A DNA stretch of 64,000 nt, taken from the NCBI RefSeq assembly GCF_009882945.1, contig NZ_WTUY01000004.1:429505-493504 (forward strand), written 5' to 3'. The stretch comes from Alcanivorax sp. DP30 (lineage in GTDB: Bacteria; Pseudomonadota; Gammaproteobacteria; Pseudomonadales; Alcanivoracaceae). Below, one piece after another: positions 1 to 9,066 of the stretch (position 1 is its first letter; each line of letters starts with the position of its first letter). The position numbers and the translations under genes are program-made. The notes beneath the pieces were generated by a model. The model was not told the DNA's origin and searched no databases. It was given only the letters and a program-made list of their open reading frames with translations.

Positions 1-301
1 GGTTGAAGGCCCAGGGCATGTCGATGCCATGGTGCTCAGCCAGCGCCACGGATACCGCCGCCACCAGCGGGATGCCTTTATAGGCCGGGCCGAACAGCAT
101 GTCATACTGCTGCCCGGACGCCACGATGGCATCCGCATAATAGCGGCCCAGCCGCGCCAGTGCCTCGCCGGTATTGAAGGTGCCCGCATTGAAGAAGTAG
201 GGACTGACCCGGCCGGATTTGAGGGTAAACTCACCGAACTTCAGCGCCTCACGCTCCTGGGCGAAACGCAGGAAATGCTTCTTGTAGTTCTTCATGCTCA
301 T
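1..301 (-). CDS. pyrE: Orotate phosphoribosyltransferase PyrE, N-terminal part
   Basis: Pyrimidine biosynthesis enzyme that converts orotate and PRPP to OMP in the cytoplasm. The window edge cuts the gene; about 100 N-terminal residues are visible. They include the substrate-binding [12 protein letters not shown] stretch and [10 protein letters not shown], both typical of PyrE. Two in-frame ATGs lie at 301 and 295. The first begins 3 nt after the rph stop, so the two genes are probably translationally coupled in the usual rph-pyrE order. There is no crc gene between them, which Pseudomonas has nearby. Confidence 0.93.
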   Translation of the reverse strand, partial: MSMKNYKKHFLRFAQEREALKFGEFTLKSGRVSPYFFNAGTFNTGEALARLGRYYADAIVASGQQYDMLFGPAYKGIPLVAAVSVALAEHHGIDMPWAFN

Positions 302-304
302 GCC

Positions 305-1021
305 TTACCAACCCAGCGTGTCTTGTTGTGCCTTGATGATCTCGTTGATGCCTTTCTCGGCCAGACCCAGCAGCGAATCGGACTGCTCACGGGTAAAGGG
401 CGCCCCTTCTGCAGAGCCCTGGATCTCGATAAAGCCGCCTTGCTGGGTCATGACCACATTCATGTCGGTGCCCGCATTGGAGTCCTCAGCGTAGTCCAGA
501 TCCAGCACCGGGGTGTCCTTGTAAACACCCACAGACACCGCGCCGACCAGACCATTGAGCGGGTCTTCCTTGATCTTCTTGGTTTCCAGCAAATGGGTCA
601 GGGCATCCACCAGCGCTACGCAGGCTCCTGAAATAGACGCCGTACGGGTACCACCGTCTGCCTGAAGCACATCACAATCCAGATAAATGGTGCGCTCACC
701 CAGCTTGCTCAGATCCACCGCTGCCCGCAGGGAGCGGCCGATCAAACGCTGAATTTCCAGGGTACGGCCACCCTGCTTGCCGCGGGACGCTTCCCGGCCG
801 GACCGGGTGTGGGTGGAACGCGGCAGCATGCCGTATTCGGCGGTCAGCCAGCCCTGCCCCTTGCCTTTGAGAAAGCGCGGCACGCCCTCTTCCACGGAGG
901 CAGTACACAGCACCTTGGTATTCCCGAACGCCACCAGCACACTTCCCTCAGCATGAACGGTGTAATTGCGGGTAAAGCTCAGTTCACGCAGCTCATCAGT
1001 AGCTCGACCGGAAGGACGCAT
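305..1021 (-). CDS. rph: Ribonuclease PH
   Basis: Phosphorolytic 3'-5' exoribonuclease that trims tRNA 3' ends. It is 238 residues, the full family length, and opens with [12 protein letters not shown]. The phosphate-binding GGTRTA motif is at about 123-128 and the metal-binding aspartates are at 180 and 186 (ED...GTDMNVV). Its C-terminus is full length, unlike the frameshifted E. coli K-12 rph. AGGAGA lies 4 nt before the ATG. It is first of a two-gene operon with pyrE and divergent from yicC. Confidence 0.97.
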   Translation of the reverse strand: MRPSGRATDELRELSFTRNYTVHAEGSVLVAFGNTKVLCTASVEEGVPRFLKGKGQGWLTAEYGMLPRSTHTRSGREASRGKQGGRTLEIQRLIGRSLRAAVDLSKLGERTIYLDCDVLQADGGTRTASISGACVALVDALTHLLETKKIKEDPLNGLVGAVSVGVYKDTPVLDLDYAEDSNAGTDMNVVMTQQGGFIEIQGSAEGAPFTREQSDSLLGLAEKGINEIIKAQQDTLGW

Positions 1022-1227
1022 GGGATCTCCTGAAACATTGAAAACGAAAGGCCGGCCATTGTAGCAAACACCGGCGACAATGCCTTCCTTGCACCGTCCC
1101 CCGTTACGACTAGACTAGAGACCCCGGCACCGCCCACGGTTTTTCATGCCGTAGGAGCCTGCCTGCAGGCTCCTGCAGCCCAGACACCGGGCCGCGCCCA
1201 TTCCATGGCCAACAACGAGGTTCACCC
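1022..1227. promoter_or_regulatory. Divergent rph / yicC intergenic region
   Basis: About 200 nt that must hold both promoters; I cannot pick a convincing -10/-35 pair. It contains a compact palindrome of the GTAGGAGC / GCTCCT REP type at 1151-1176, on the yicC side. Confidence 0.5.
1151..1176. repeat. Compact REP-like palindrome
   Basis: GTAGGAGCCTGCCTGCAGG followed directly by its complement, so the two arms touch with no spacer. It shares the GTAGGAGC head with the other REP sequences of this window. Confidence 0.7.
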
Positions 1228-2091
1228 ATGATCTGCAGCATGACCGCCTTTGCCCGCGCCGACCGTCACCTGGAAGGCTTCAGCCTGGCCTGGGAGATCA
1301 AATCCGTGAATCACCGCTACCTGGAAATCAGCCCGCGCCTGCCGGACACCCTGCGCGCGGTGGAAAACGGCGCCCGGGAGAAATGCCGTCAGGCCCTGGC
1401 CCGCGGCAAGGTGGAAATCACCCTGCGCTACCAACAGATCGACAGCGACGTGGAGCTGGAACTCAACGAAGAGCTGGTAAAAAAACTCTCCGACGTGTCC
1501 CGTCGGGTGGGCGATCTGGTCCAGCACTCCGGGCAAGTCAACCCCATGGAAGTTCTCCGCTACCCCGGCGTACTCAGCACTCAGGAGCTGGACGTGGAAC
1601 TGCTGCAGAAAGAAGCCCTGAGCCTGCTGGATGACGCCCTCAAGGCCCTCATCGACACCCGTGCCCGGGAAGGCGAACAGCTCGGCAAAATGATCACGGA
1701 GCGTCTGGACGGCATCGAAAAGCAGGTGGAGATCGTCAAGGCGGCCATCCCGCGCATCAAAGAGGCCCAGCGTGAGCGCCTGCGCAAACGCATTCAGGAC
1801 GTGGTGGAATCCCCGGACCCGGACCGCCTGGAGCAGGAACTGGTCATGCTGGCCCAGAAAATGGACGTGGACGAAGAACTGGACCGTCTCGTCACCCACG
1901 TCAGCGAAGTGCGCCGCATCGTCAAGAAAGGCGGCCACATCGGTCGGCGCCTGGATTTCCTCATGCAGGAACTCAACCGCGAAGCCAACACCCTGGGCAG
2001 CAAGTCCGTGGACAGCGAAACCACCGCCGCCGCCGTGGAACTCAAGGTGCTCATCGAACAGATGCGCGAGCAGATCCAGAACATCGAATAA
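1228..2091 (+). CDS. yicC: YicC family endoribonuclease
   Basis: 287-residue YicC protein with the YicC N-terminal domain (MICSMTAFARAD, then KSVNHRYLEIS) and the helical DUF1732 C-terminus ending in LKVLIEQMREQIQNIE. E. coli YicC is reported to be an endoribonuclease acting on small RNAs; that role is transferred by family. GAGG lies 8 nt before the ATG. In relatives yicC is followed by gmk; here the next housekeeping gene is 22 kb away, with an accessory island between. Confidence 0.95.
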   Translation: MICSMTAFARADRHLEGFSLAWEIKSVNHRYLEISPRLPDTLRAVENGAREKCRQALARGKVEITLRYQQIDSDVELELNEELVKKLSDVSRRVGDLVQHSGQVNPMEVLRYPGVLSTQELDVELLQKEALSLLDDALKALIDTRAREGEQLGKMITERLDGIEKQVEIVKAAIPRIKEAQRERLRKRIQDVVESPDPDRLEQELVMLAQKMDVDEELDRLVTHVSEVRRIVKKGGHIGRRLDFLMQELNREANTLGSKSVDSETTAAAVELKVLIEQMREQIQNIE

Positions 2092-2176
2092 CGGCCACAA
2101 GCCCCTTGGAGCCCCTGCCCCAACCTGATTAAATGGCCCATTACCCCAACGGGCCATTACCCCATAAAAGCGAGCC

Positions 2177-3643
2177 ATGTTCTTCAGCGACGAGCGCGCC
2201 CAGTTCTTCAAGCCCCTCACCGGCAAATACCGCGAACAGGTAGTCGAGTGCCTGCGTCTGTTGCACGAGAGGCTCTACAGCGCCCAGGCGGACTACGGCG
2301 AATCCCTCAAGCGTGACCAGGTGCTGGATGTGTTCAGCGAAGCCCTGGAACGGGCGCCACTGCTGGACGGCGACGAAGACAACACCCGCTTTCGCAACAA
2401 CCGCGAACAGGCCGGCTGGATTCTCAACCTGCTGGTGGAACACGGCTGGCTGAAGCGGGACAAGGACGACGCCTCCTTCCAGTCCACCTACCCGTTCAGC
2501 CGCACCGGTCGCCTGTTCACCCAGACCCTGGCCGAAGTGGATGGGCGCAGCGTGCGCACCCGGCATCGCAACACCCGCAACACCCTCAACGCCCTGGCCG
2601 CCTTCGTGGACCGCGGCGAGGTCTATGACCTGCTCGATGCCCATGAACATTCCGAGCGCATCATCGCCGACTTCACCGACATCATCGCCGAGCTGGAAGA
2701 GCGCAAACGGGAACTGGTGAAGGAAGTGGAAGCCCAGCAACTGGTGCAGCAGGCCAGCGACCAGTTCTTCGACTTCATGGAAAAGCGCTTCCAGCCCGAT
2801 GTGGCCATCCGCATGTCCGCGGACAGCGTGGAAAAGCACCGCGACCGCATCCGCACCACCATCGAACAGATCAAGCGCAAGCCCAAGACCTGGAAAGCCA
2901 ACGCCGAAAACGAACTGCGACGGCTGGCCCCGGATCTGATCGTCAGCCAGGATGCCTCCGTGCTGTTCCAGCTGCTGGACAGCATCGACACGCGCATGCG
3001 CAACGCCTCGGAAATCATGCTGCCGGCCCTGCGCCGCACCCTGCAGGGTTTTACCCGCCGCGCCGACATCATCATCCGCCAGCTCAGCTACCTGCACAGC
3101 CAGAAGCACAACGACATCGTCGGGGTGTGCAAGGCACTCACCGAGCTGGACGAAGAGACTTACAACGCCCGCCTGCAACAGGCCGGCGACACTCTGGCCA
3201 GCCTGCACCTGGGGTTGATCGACCCGGCCCAGGTACGCCTGCGCGAACAACGCAGCCAGCGCGTGGTGCACAGCCGCATGGTGGAACTGGACGAGCCGGA
3301 CGCGGCCACCCTGCGCGATCTGGCCACCCAGCAACTGCTGGAAAAAGCCTTCAATATCAACGGTGGCGCACTACGGGATTACCTGCGCGATGCCCTCGGC
3401 GCCAGCCGCCGCATCGACAACCGCGACCTGCCCATCAACAACGCCCGCGACCTGCTGGCCCTGAGCCACGTGATCGAACTGGGCAGCGCCGACCACGGTG
3501 CCGCCGGCTTCCGCCTGCGCATCACCGAGACCGATCCCATCACCGACGAACACTACTTTGTGCGTCGCGATGGCTTCCTGCTGGAACTGGAACACGATGA
3601 CCCAAGCACCCTCACAACAACCTCTGCAACACGCCCTGAATGA
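2177..3643 (+). CDS. jetA: JetA/MksF-like kleisin subunit of a Wadjet/Mks SMC complex
   Basis: 488-residue protein recognised as the kleisin-type subunit of Wadjet (JetA, DUF5716) or the related MksF. It opens with MFFSDERAQFFKPL, followed by a winged-helix-like region (DVFSEALERAP...GWILNLLVEHGWLK) and long helices in the middle. In characterised systems JetA bridges the SMC heads and recruits JetB; Wadjet restricts circular plasmids, while MksBEF acts in chromosome organisation. It is first gene of the cassette, 85 nt after yicC, and overlaps the next gene. Naming as Jet or Mks is by family resemblance. Confidence 0.85.
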   Translation: MFFSDERAQFFKPLTGKYREQVVECLRLLHERLYSAQADYGESLKRDQVLDVFSEALERAPLLDGDEDNTRFRNNREQAGWILNLLVEHGWLKRDKDDASFQSTYPFSRTGRLFTQTLAEVDGRSVRTRHRNTRNTLNALAAFVDRGEVYDLLDAHEHSERIIADFTDIIAELEERKRELVKEVEAQQLVQQASDQFFDFMEKRFQPDVAIRMSADSVEKHRDRIRTTIEQIKRKPKTWKANAENELRRLAPDLIVSQDASVLFQLLDSIDTRMRNASEIMLPALRRTLQGFTRRADIIIRQLSYLHSQKHNDIVGVCKALTELDEETYNARLQQAGDTLASLHLGLIDPAQVRLREQRSQRVVHSRMVELDEPDAATLRDLATQQLLEKAFNINGGALRDYLRDALGASRRIDNRDLPINNARDLLALSHVIELGSADHGAAGFRLRITETDPITDEHYFVRRDGFLLELEHDDPSTLTTTSATRPE

Positions 3644-4304
3644 GGCCCTGGAGGCACGGGGCGTGACCCCCGCGCAATTCTCCGAGCTGATGATCCGCCT
3701 GCTGGATCACGGCGTGCTGTGCCGTGACGAAAGCAAAAAGGAAGCGGAACTCTACGACCGCTACCTGCAGATCCCCGAGCTGGTGGAAGACTACCTCAGC
3801 GTGCTGCACATTCGCCTGCACCACGAACGCCGCTTCACCGCCCTGCGGCTGTTCCCGCCCGGCGCCGAGATTCCCGGCGAAAGCGATCTGGACGACGGCT
3901 TCAACAGCGGCCTGCGCAACCGCCTGAGCCAGCAGGAAGTGGCCCTGATCCTGGTGCTGCGCGCCGAGTACGACAAATCCCTGCGCGACGGCCAGATCGA
4001 CGAACACGGCCAGGCCACCCTGCCCTTGGAAGCCATCAACCTGGCCAGCAAAAACCTGCTCGGCCGCCCGCTCCCGGAAGGCCGCACCGAGCGCGACGCC
4101 CTGTTCCGCCGCCTACGCCAACTGCGCCTGATCCGCAGCGCCGGCGACGGCAACCTGGAAGACAGCGAAAGCTGGCTCATCATCCGCCCCGACATCACCA
4201 GCCTGGTCACCGACACCGTCCTCGCCCAACTCCTCGGCGACGACAACAAACCCGCAAGCAACGACGACGCCGAAGACGAAACCGACGCGGAGGAAAAAGA
4301 ATGA
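3597..4304 (+). CDS. jetB: JetB/MksE-like subunit (DUF4194)
   Basis: 235-residue KITE-type accessory subunit. I start it at the ATG at 3597 (MTQAPSQQPLQ), not at the further upstream ATG, because residues before it are low-complexity out-of-frame jetA sequence. The start lies inside jetA (47-nt overlap), which suggests translational coupling. ELYDRYLQIPELVEDYLSVL and the middle part VALILVLRAEYD fit the DUF4194 family. The C-terminus is very acidic (DDAEDETDAEEKE). Confidence 0.83.
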   Translation: MTQAPSQQPLQHALNEALEARGVTPAQFSELMIRLLDHGVLCRDESKKEAELYDRYLQIPELVEDYLSVLHIRLHHERRFTALRLFPPGAEIPGESDLDDGFNSGLRNRLSQQEVALILVLRAEYDKSLRDGQIDEHGQATLPLEAINLASKNLLGRPLPEGRTERDALFRRLRQLRLIRSAGDGNLEDSESWLIIRPDITSLVTDTVLAQLLGDDNKPASNDDAEDETDAEEKE

Positions 4305-4322
4305 ACACGACCAACCCCTCCC

Positions 4323-4347
4323 GTAGGAGCCTGCCTGCAGGCGATTT
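4323..4347. repeat. Single REP-like arm
   Basis: GTAGGAGCCTGCCTGCAGG, the same head as the 1151 palindrome but without its partner arm. Confidence 0.6.
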
Positions 4348-4364
4348 CCCCAACCATTCTTTCC

Positions 4365-4428
4365 GTAGGAGCGTCGCTCGCGGCGCGATTCCCAACGTCC
4401 AATATCGCGCCGCCAGCGACGCTCCTAC
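4365..4428. repeat. REP pair inside the jet cassette
   Basis: Inverted arms GTAGGAGCGTCGCT(C)GCGGCGCGAT and its near-complement, 12 nt apart, between jetB and jetC. A close relative lies at 12238-12300. It could fold in the jetABC mRNA and separate expression of jetC from jetAB. Confidence 0.85.
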
Positions 4429-4458
4429 AGCAACCGTTTACCGCACACAGGCCGCCCC

Positions 4459-7400
4459 ATGTATTTAAAACGCTCCATCACCGTCAACTGGGGCAACCTG
4501 CCCCCCGGCGAACTGGAATACGGCCCGGTGAACCTGTTCTCCGGCGGCAACGGCTCCGGCAAGACCACCGCCGCCGACGCCCTGCAAACCCTGATGACCG
4601 CCGCCCACGACAACCTGTTCAACTACAACCCGGGGCAGGACGAAACCACCCAGCGCGGCCGCGGCGGAAAACAGGTGCGCACCCTGGCCTCCTACGTGCT
4701 CGGCTGTGACGACGGCGCCTACGCCCGCCCCTACGACAGCGACGGCTACATCGCCGGGGTGTTCCACCCCACCAAGGGCGAAAGCGCCGAACCCTTCACC
4801 GCCGTCATCGGCGTGCGCGCCCATCTGGACAAGGCCGGCAGCAGCGCCCAGGCCCGCCAGAACGACCTGCTGTTGATGATCGTCCCCGGCGAAATGCTCA
4901 ACCTGTCCCACTTCGTGCGCGAATACGGCGGCGAAAAAGCCACCGTGCCGATCACCGACATTGCGAACCAGCTACGCCAGCAGTTCGGCAAAAAGAACGT
5001 GGAAACCTACGAAAAGAAAGGCCAGTACCTGGCCCGCCTGTACGGTGCCCTGCGCGGCAAACGCGATGCGGTCTCGCAACAGGAAGCCAAAAACGCGGCG
5101 CGCACCTTCGCCCGCTTCATGGCCTACAAACCGGTGGAGTCCATCAACCAGTTTGTCGCCAGCGAAGTGCTCGAGCCCCACGACATGGGCGACACCCTGC
5201 GCCGCATCCGCGACCTCATGCGCACCGTCCACGGCATGGCCGAAGAAGCGGAACAACTGCAGCAGAACGTCACGCTGCTGGCCCAGGCCCAAAGCCACAC
5301 CAGCACCTACCTGGACACCTGGCTGGAACGCACCACCCAGGCCTACGGCGCCGCCGCGCAACAATTCCAGCGCAACCAGAAACAGTATCTGGAAAAGAAG
5401 GAAGAACAGAACCAACTCCGCCAGCAACACGAAGGCAACCGCGAAGAAGCGGAGCAGGTGCAACAGCGCCTGGACCAGGCCCACAACGAACGGGTGGAAC
5501 TGGAAGCGCGCATCCTCGGCATCCCCGCCCTGCGCGACAAACAGCAACTGGAACAGCAGCGCGACCAGCTCACAAAACAATTACAGGAAGGCGCCCGCCC
5601 GCTGCTGGAACAGGACCAGCAACGCAACGCCAACCTGGAAGCCCTGCGCAACATCCAGAACCTGCTGGCCCGCCACAGCATCGAACTGGAACTGCCCAGC
5701 TTCGCCAGCAAACACTGGCGCAGCACCAGCAAGGCGCTACTGGCCGAACAGAGCAACGCCCTGCCGGATCTCAATCAGATGCTGGCGCGGGACTGGATCG
5801 ACCTGTCACCGCTGGAAGACGGCCTCACCCGGGTGCGCAGCGAACAACAGCTGCACAATCAACTGGCCGAGCAACTGCACAGCGAACGCGCGGACAAGCC
5901 CGGCCAGGAAGCCAGCTCCGTGGCCGAACGGCTGGATCGATTGGTCAGCAAACGCGGCCAGAACCTGGACACCCTGGACCAGCAACAAAAGAAAATCGAA
6001 CAACAGATCCGCAACCTGGAATCCAAACGGGTGAACTACCCCCAGGATGTGGAGATCGCCATCCACGCCATCAAACAGGAATGCCCGCAGGCCGAACCGC
6101 GGGTGCTGTGTGATCACGTGGAAGTGCAAGACCCGGACTGGCAGATGGCCATCGAAGGCTACATCGGCGGCGCCCGCTTCGGCATTCTGGTGGAACCGAG
6201 CTACGAAGCGGAAGCCATCCGCATCGTCCGCCGCCTCAGCGGCAAACAACGCAACCGCGCCCGCGTCATTCAAGGCGAACAGGCCCGCCGCGATGCAGAA
6301 AAAATGCATCTGCCGGACGACTCCCTGTTCCACGCCCTGCGCTTCAGCCACCGCACCGCCGAGCACTACCTGAAAGCCTCCTACGGCAGCGTGGTGTGTG
6401 TGGAAGACGCCGAAGCACTCCGCAGCACCCGCCGTGGCATCACCGCCGATGGTCTGGGCTCCGGCGGTTACGCCATGTTCCGCTGCGATCTCGACGACAG
6501 CCAGCTGGTATTCGGCGAAGCCGCCCGCGAACGCAACCTGCACGCCCAGCGCAACGCGCTCATGGAACTGCAGGAAAACTACCAGCGCGCCGCCGACAGC
6601 TATCAGGCCGTGAAGCAACTGCACACCCAGGTGAAAACCTTCAAGCCGCTCAACTGGGTCAGCACCGCCACCCAGTTGCTGGACGCCCAACGCCAGCTAC
6701 AGGAAACCGAGAAAGCCCTCGACACCTTGGACCTGAGCGACCACGAAGAACTGCAGGAAAAACAGCAGCAGGCCAAGGCCCTGCATCAGGAACTGGAAGC
6801 CCGGCAGAAAACCCTCACCGAAGAGAACGGCAAGCTCAGCGAAAAACTCGACGCCTGCAGCAAACTCATCAGCAAGCTGGCCGACCAGAGCGAACACTTC
6901 CAGGACGAACAGGACCAGGCCGAAGCCAACCTGCACGGCTGCACAAAATACTGGCCGGGCCTGGATGTGGAACCGCGCATCGCCGCCATGGATGAACGCC
7001 TGCAACAGGCCCACGGCGACATCGACTTCATTGCCGAAGAAGCGGCGCTCACCGAGCAGCTCACCAAAACCGCCGTGGCCCTGGAGAAAACCCTCAACCA
7101 GTACAACCAGCAGGCCCAGCCCGCCGATCAGATTCTGGCCGACAGCGCCGACACCCTTCACAGCGCGCCGTTCTTCGGCCACATCCAGAGCCTCCACCAG
7201 CAACTGGACAACCTGCACAACCGGCTGCGCAACAACGTGCTGCTGGAAAAACAGGAAAAACTGAACAGCCTGCGCGACACCTTCAACACCACCTTCGTCA
7301 GCGACCTGTGCAGCCAGATCCACCAGGCCATTCAGGATGGCGAGCGTGTCCTCAAGAGTCTTAACAGCGAACTGGAACACCACCAGTTCGGCGCCGACCG

Positions 7401-8112
7401 GGAACGGTTCTCCTTCGAATGGCAGTGGATTCCCGAGTACCGGGAGTACTGGCACTTCTTCAAGGAAGTCATCGACATCCCCAACCTGGGCGACGGCACC
7501 AGCCTGTTCGACACGCCCCTGTCAGCAAAAGCCGAAGCCGTGCGCGACCGCCTGCTCAACCTGCTGCTGGATGGCGACGAACAGCAGGCCCTGCGCGAAC
7601 TGGAACGCATCAGCGACTACCGCCGCTACCGCCAGTACGACATCCTCAAGCACCCGCAGGGCAAACAGCCCATCAGCCTCAGCCAGTACGGCACCGGCTC
7701 CGGCGGGCAACTGGAAACCCCGGCCTACATCATCCGCGCCGCCGCCATCACCAGCGCCTTCCGCTTCAACGAAGGCGACAGCCACCTGCGCATGGTCATC
7801 GTCGACGAAGCCTTCATGCACATGGACGAAAGCCGCTCCAAGAGCGTCATCAACTACCTCACCAACACCCTGGGGCTACAACTGATCTTCATCATGCCCA
7901 CCAGCAAAGCCGGCCCCTTCCTGGACCTGATCAGCAACCAGTTCGTGTTCAGCAAAGTGCCCAGCCCCATGGCCGTCGGCGAACTCAACACCCGGGTACT
8001 GGTGGACCGACAACAACTCAACCAGGAACGCATCAGCGAACTGTGGGAACAACATCGAAGAGTGATTCGCCAGCAGGGGGCGCTGGACTTCATGGAGGAA
8101 GTAAACGGATGA
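4459..8112 (+). CDS. jetC: JetC/MksB-like SMC ATPase
   Basis: 1217-residue SMC-family ATPase, the motor of the Wadjet/Mks cassette. Walker A GGNGSGKTT is at 29-37, the ABC signature region GTGSGGQ at 1078-1084 and Walker B MVIVDEAF at 1112-1119, so all ATPase parts look intact. Between them are long Gln/Glu-rich coiled coils (about 280-380 and 690-960) around a hinge-like globular part (about 540-680). The size fits JetC. The 154 nt before it hold REP sequences, so transcription may continue from jetAB. The stop is followed by only 82 nt of noncoding DNA and then an opposing gene; no JetD (DUF3322/DUF2220 nuclease) is found. Confidence 0.88.
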   Translation: MYLKRSITVNWGNLPPGELEYGPVNLFSGGNGSGKTTAADALQTLMTAAHDNLFNYNPGQDETTQRGRGGKQVRTLASYVLGCDDGAYARPYDSDGYIAGVFHPTKGESAEPFTAVIGVRAHLDKAGSSAQARQNDLLLMIVPGEMLNLSHFVREYGGEKATVPITDIANQLRQQFGKKNVETYEKKGQYLARLYGALRGKRDAVSQQEAKNAARTFARFMAYKPVESINQFVASEVLEPHDMGDTLRRIRDLMRTVHGMAEEAEQLQQNVTLLAQAQSHTSTYLDTWLERTTQAYGAAAQQFQRNQKQYLEKKEEQNQLRQQHEGNREEAEQVQQRLDQAHNERVELEARILGIPALRDKQQLEQQRDQLTKQLQEGARPLLEQDQQRNANLEALRNIQNLLARHSIELELPSFASKHWRSTSKALLAEQSNALPDLNQMLARDWIDLSPLEDGLTRVRSEQQLHNQLAEQLHSERADKPGQEASSVAERLDRLVSKRGQNLDTLDQQQKKIEQQIRNLESKRVNYPQDVEIAIHAIKQECPQAEPRVLCDHVEVQDPDWQMAIEGYIGGARFGILVEPSYEAEAIRIVRRLSGKQRNRARVIQGEQARRDAEKMHLPDDSLFHALRFSHRTAEHYLKASYGSVVCVEDAEALRSTRRGITADGLGSGGYAMFRCDLDDSQLVFGEAARERNLHAQRNALMELQENYQRAADSYQAVKQLHTQVKTFKPLNWVSTATQLLDAQRQLQETEKALDTLDLSDHEELQEKQQQAKALHQELEARQKTLTEENGKLSEKLDACSKLISKLADQSEHFQDEQDQAEANLHGCTKYWPGLDVEPRIAAMDERLQQAHGDIDFIAEEAALTEQLTKTAVALEKTLNQYNQQAQPADQILADSADTLHSAPFFGHIQSLHQQLDNLHNRLRNNVLLEKQEKLNSLRDTFNTTFVSDLCSQIHQAIQDGERVLKSLNSELEHHQFGADRERFSFEWQWIPEYREYWHFFKEVIDIPNLGDGTSLFDTPLSAKAEAVRDRLLNLLLDGDEQQALRELERISDYRRYRQYDILKHPQGKQPISLSQYGTGSGGQLETPAYIIRAAAITSAFRFNEGDSHLRMVIVDEAFMHMDESRSKSVINYLTNTLGLQLIFIMPTSKAGPFLDLISNQFVFSKVPSPMAVGELNTRVLVDRQQLNQERISELWEQHRRVIRQQGALDFMEEVNG

Positions 8113-8194
8113 GAGGCTTAAGGAAAAGCACTATTCACGAAGGATATTAAACTGCTAGACAGAAAGAGCAGGCCATGCCTGCTCTTCTCCCATA

Positions 8195-8701
8195 CTACTT
8201 ACACGCCTCTGGTGTGCGGCATGCACACTCAGTCGGCACATGACAGGCGTGGCCCGCGCAACGCATGGCTTGGAACTGCGACTTGTCTGGATAATGACCA
8301 AAGTGGCGCTCATACAGCGCACAGGTCTTGTCAAACGCCGTCACAAGCTGTTGATAGTCCTCTTTGCCATAAATACCGAAGTAGGGGAAATGGTGCATAA
8401 AGTAGCCGAACACCGTCTCACAATCCTTGGCATAGGCCATGGTATCGAGGATATGCGCATGCCATACCTTGTCCACCAGCTTGTTCGGCACTAATTCAAC
8501 AGAGGGGTACCATGCTTTCAGAGAAAGGAAGCGGCGGTATTCCTGCTCACCGAAGTCCCATTCTGCCTCAGCCATTTCAGGCTCCTCACCTGTCGTGTAC
8601 TTATGCTTGAGACGCGAAAAATCCAGCCCGACAACCACTGGGTGAAGCTGATTAAGGACAGGCAATGCCAGTTTGGGGTCAAACATTGCAATTGCAGTCA
8701 T
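8195..8701 (-). CDS. Glycine-rich-domain-like (GRDP/DUF1399) protein with Cys-rich tail
   Basis: 168-residue protein with the VDKVWHAHILDT motif typical of GRDP-like proteins, whose biochemical role is unclear. I start it at 8701 (MTAIAMFDPK) because GGAG sits 8 nt upstream; an in-frame ATG at 8752 lies inside the preceding gene. The last 25 residues carry five cysteines (CAGHACHVPTECACRTPEAC), a possible metal site. It is last of a five-gene minus-strand operon, 25 nt after its neighbour. Confidence 0.75.
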   Translation of the reverse strand: MTAIAMFDPKLALPVLNQLHPVVVGLDFSRLKHKYTTGEEPEMAEAEWDFGEQEYRRFLSLKAWYPSVELVPNKLVDKVWHAHILDTMAYAKDCETVFGYFMHHFPYFGIYGKEDYQQLVTAFDKTCALYERHFGHYPDKSQFQAMRCAGHACHVPTECACRTPEACK

Positions 8702-8726
8702 GATGTTTCTCCTTTGGAAATGGGAT

Positions 8727-9002
8727 TCATCTTCGTGCAATCGCGCTTTCAAGCGCTTGACGTGTCACCAGCTCGAATTGCCGTTGGCCATCATCTTCTT
8801 CCCAGCAGAGAAGACGGTACTTCCGGCCAATCCTGAAACGCCATACGCCCTTTAAGGCACGGACTTTGCGTGCCCCCAGCTCATAGGGATTCCGGCCTTG
8901 CTCAAACGCCTCCAGCAAACTCATAACAGCCTGACGGTAGCAGTCAGGAACCCCCATCAAACAGGGCAACTCATTAGTTTCACTGAACTTTGAAGTGTTC
9001 AT
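8727..9002 (-). CDS. Small RelE/ParE-like protein, uncertain
   Basis: 91 residues from the ATG at 9002, which has GGAG 7 nt upstream (an earlier in-frame ATG exists at 9023). The part KVRALKGVWRFRIGRKYRLL followed by a short strand resembles the beta-sheet core of RelE/ParE toxins, where a similar 'LKG..R.RIG.YR' run occurs. There is no obvious antitoxin beside it. It is fourth in the operon. The RelE link is a fold-level impression only. Confidence 0.55.
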   Translation of the reverse strand: MNTSKFSETNELPCLMGVPDCYRQAVMSLLEAFEQGRNPYELGARKVRALKGVWRFRIGRKYRLLCWEEDDGQRQFELVTRQALESAIARR

Positions 9003-9066
9003 TATCTGTCTCCATGTGATCAATGGAGACAGATTCGGTTTGTGCGCCGCACAAACAACACCCTTT

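Noticed and set aside
8113..8194. Possible remnant of jetD after jetC
   Set aside because: Only 82 nt with no similarity to a TOPRIM nuclease. I take jetD to be absent, not decayed.
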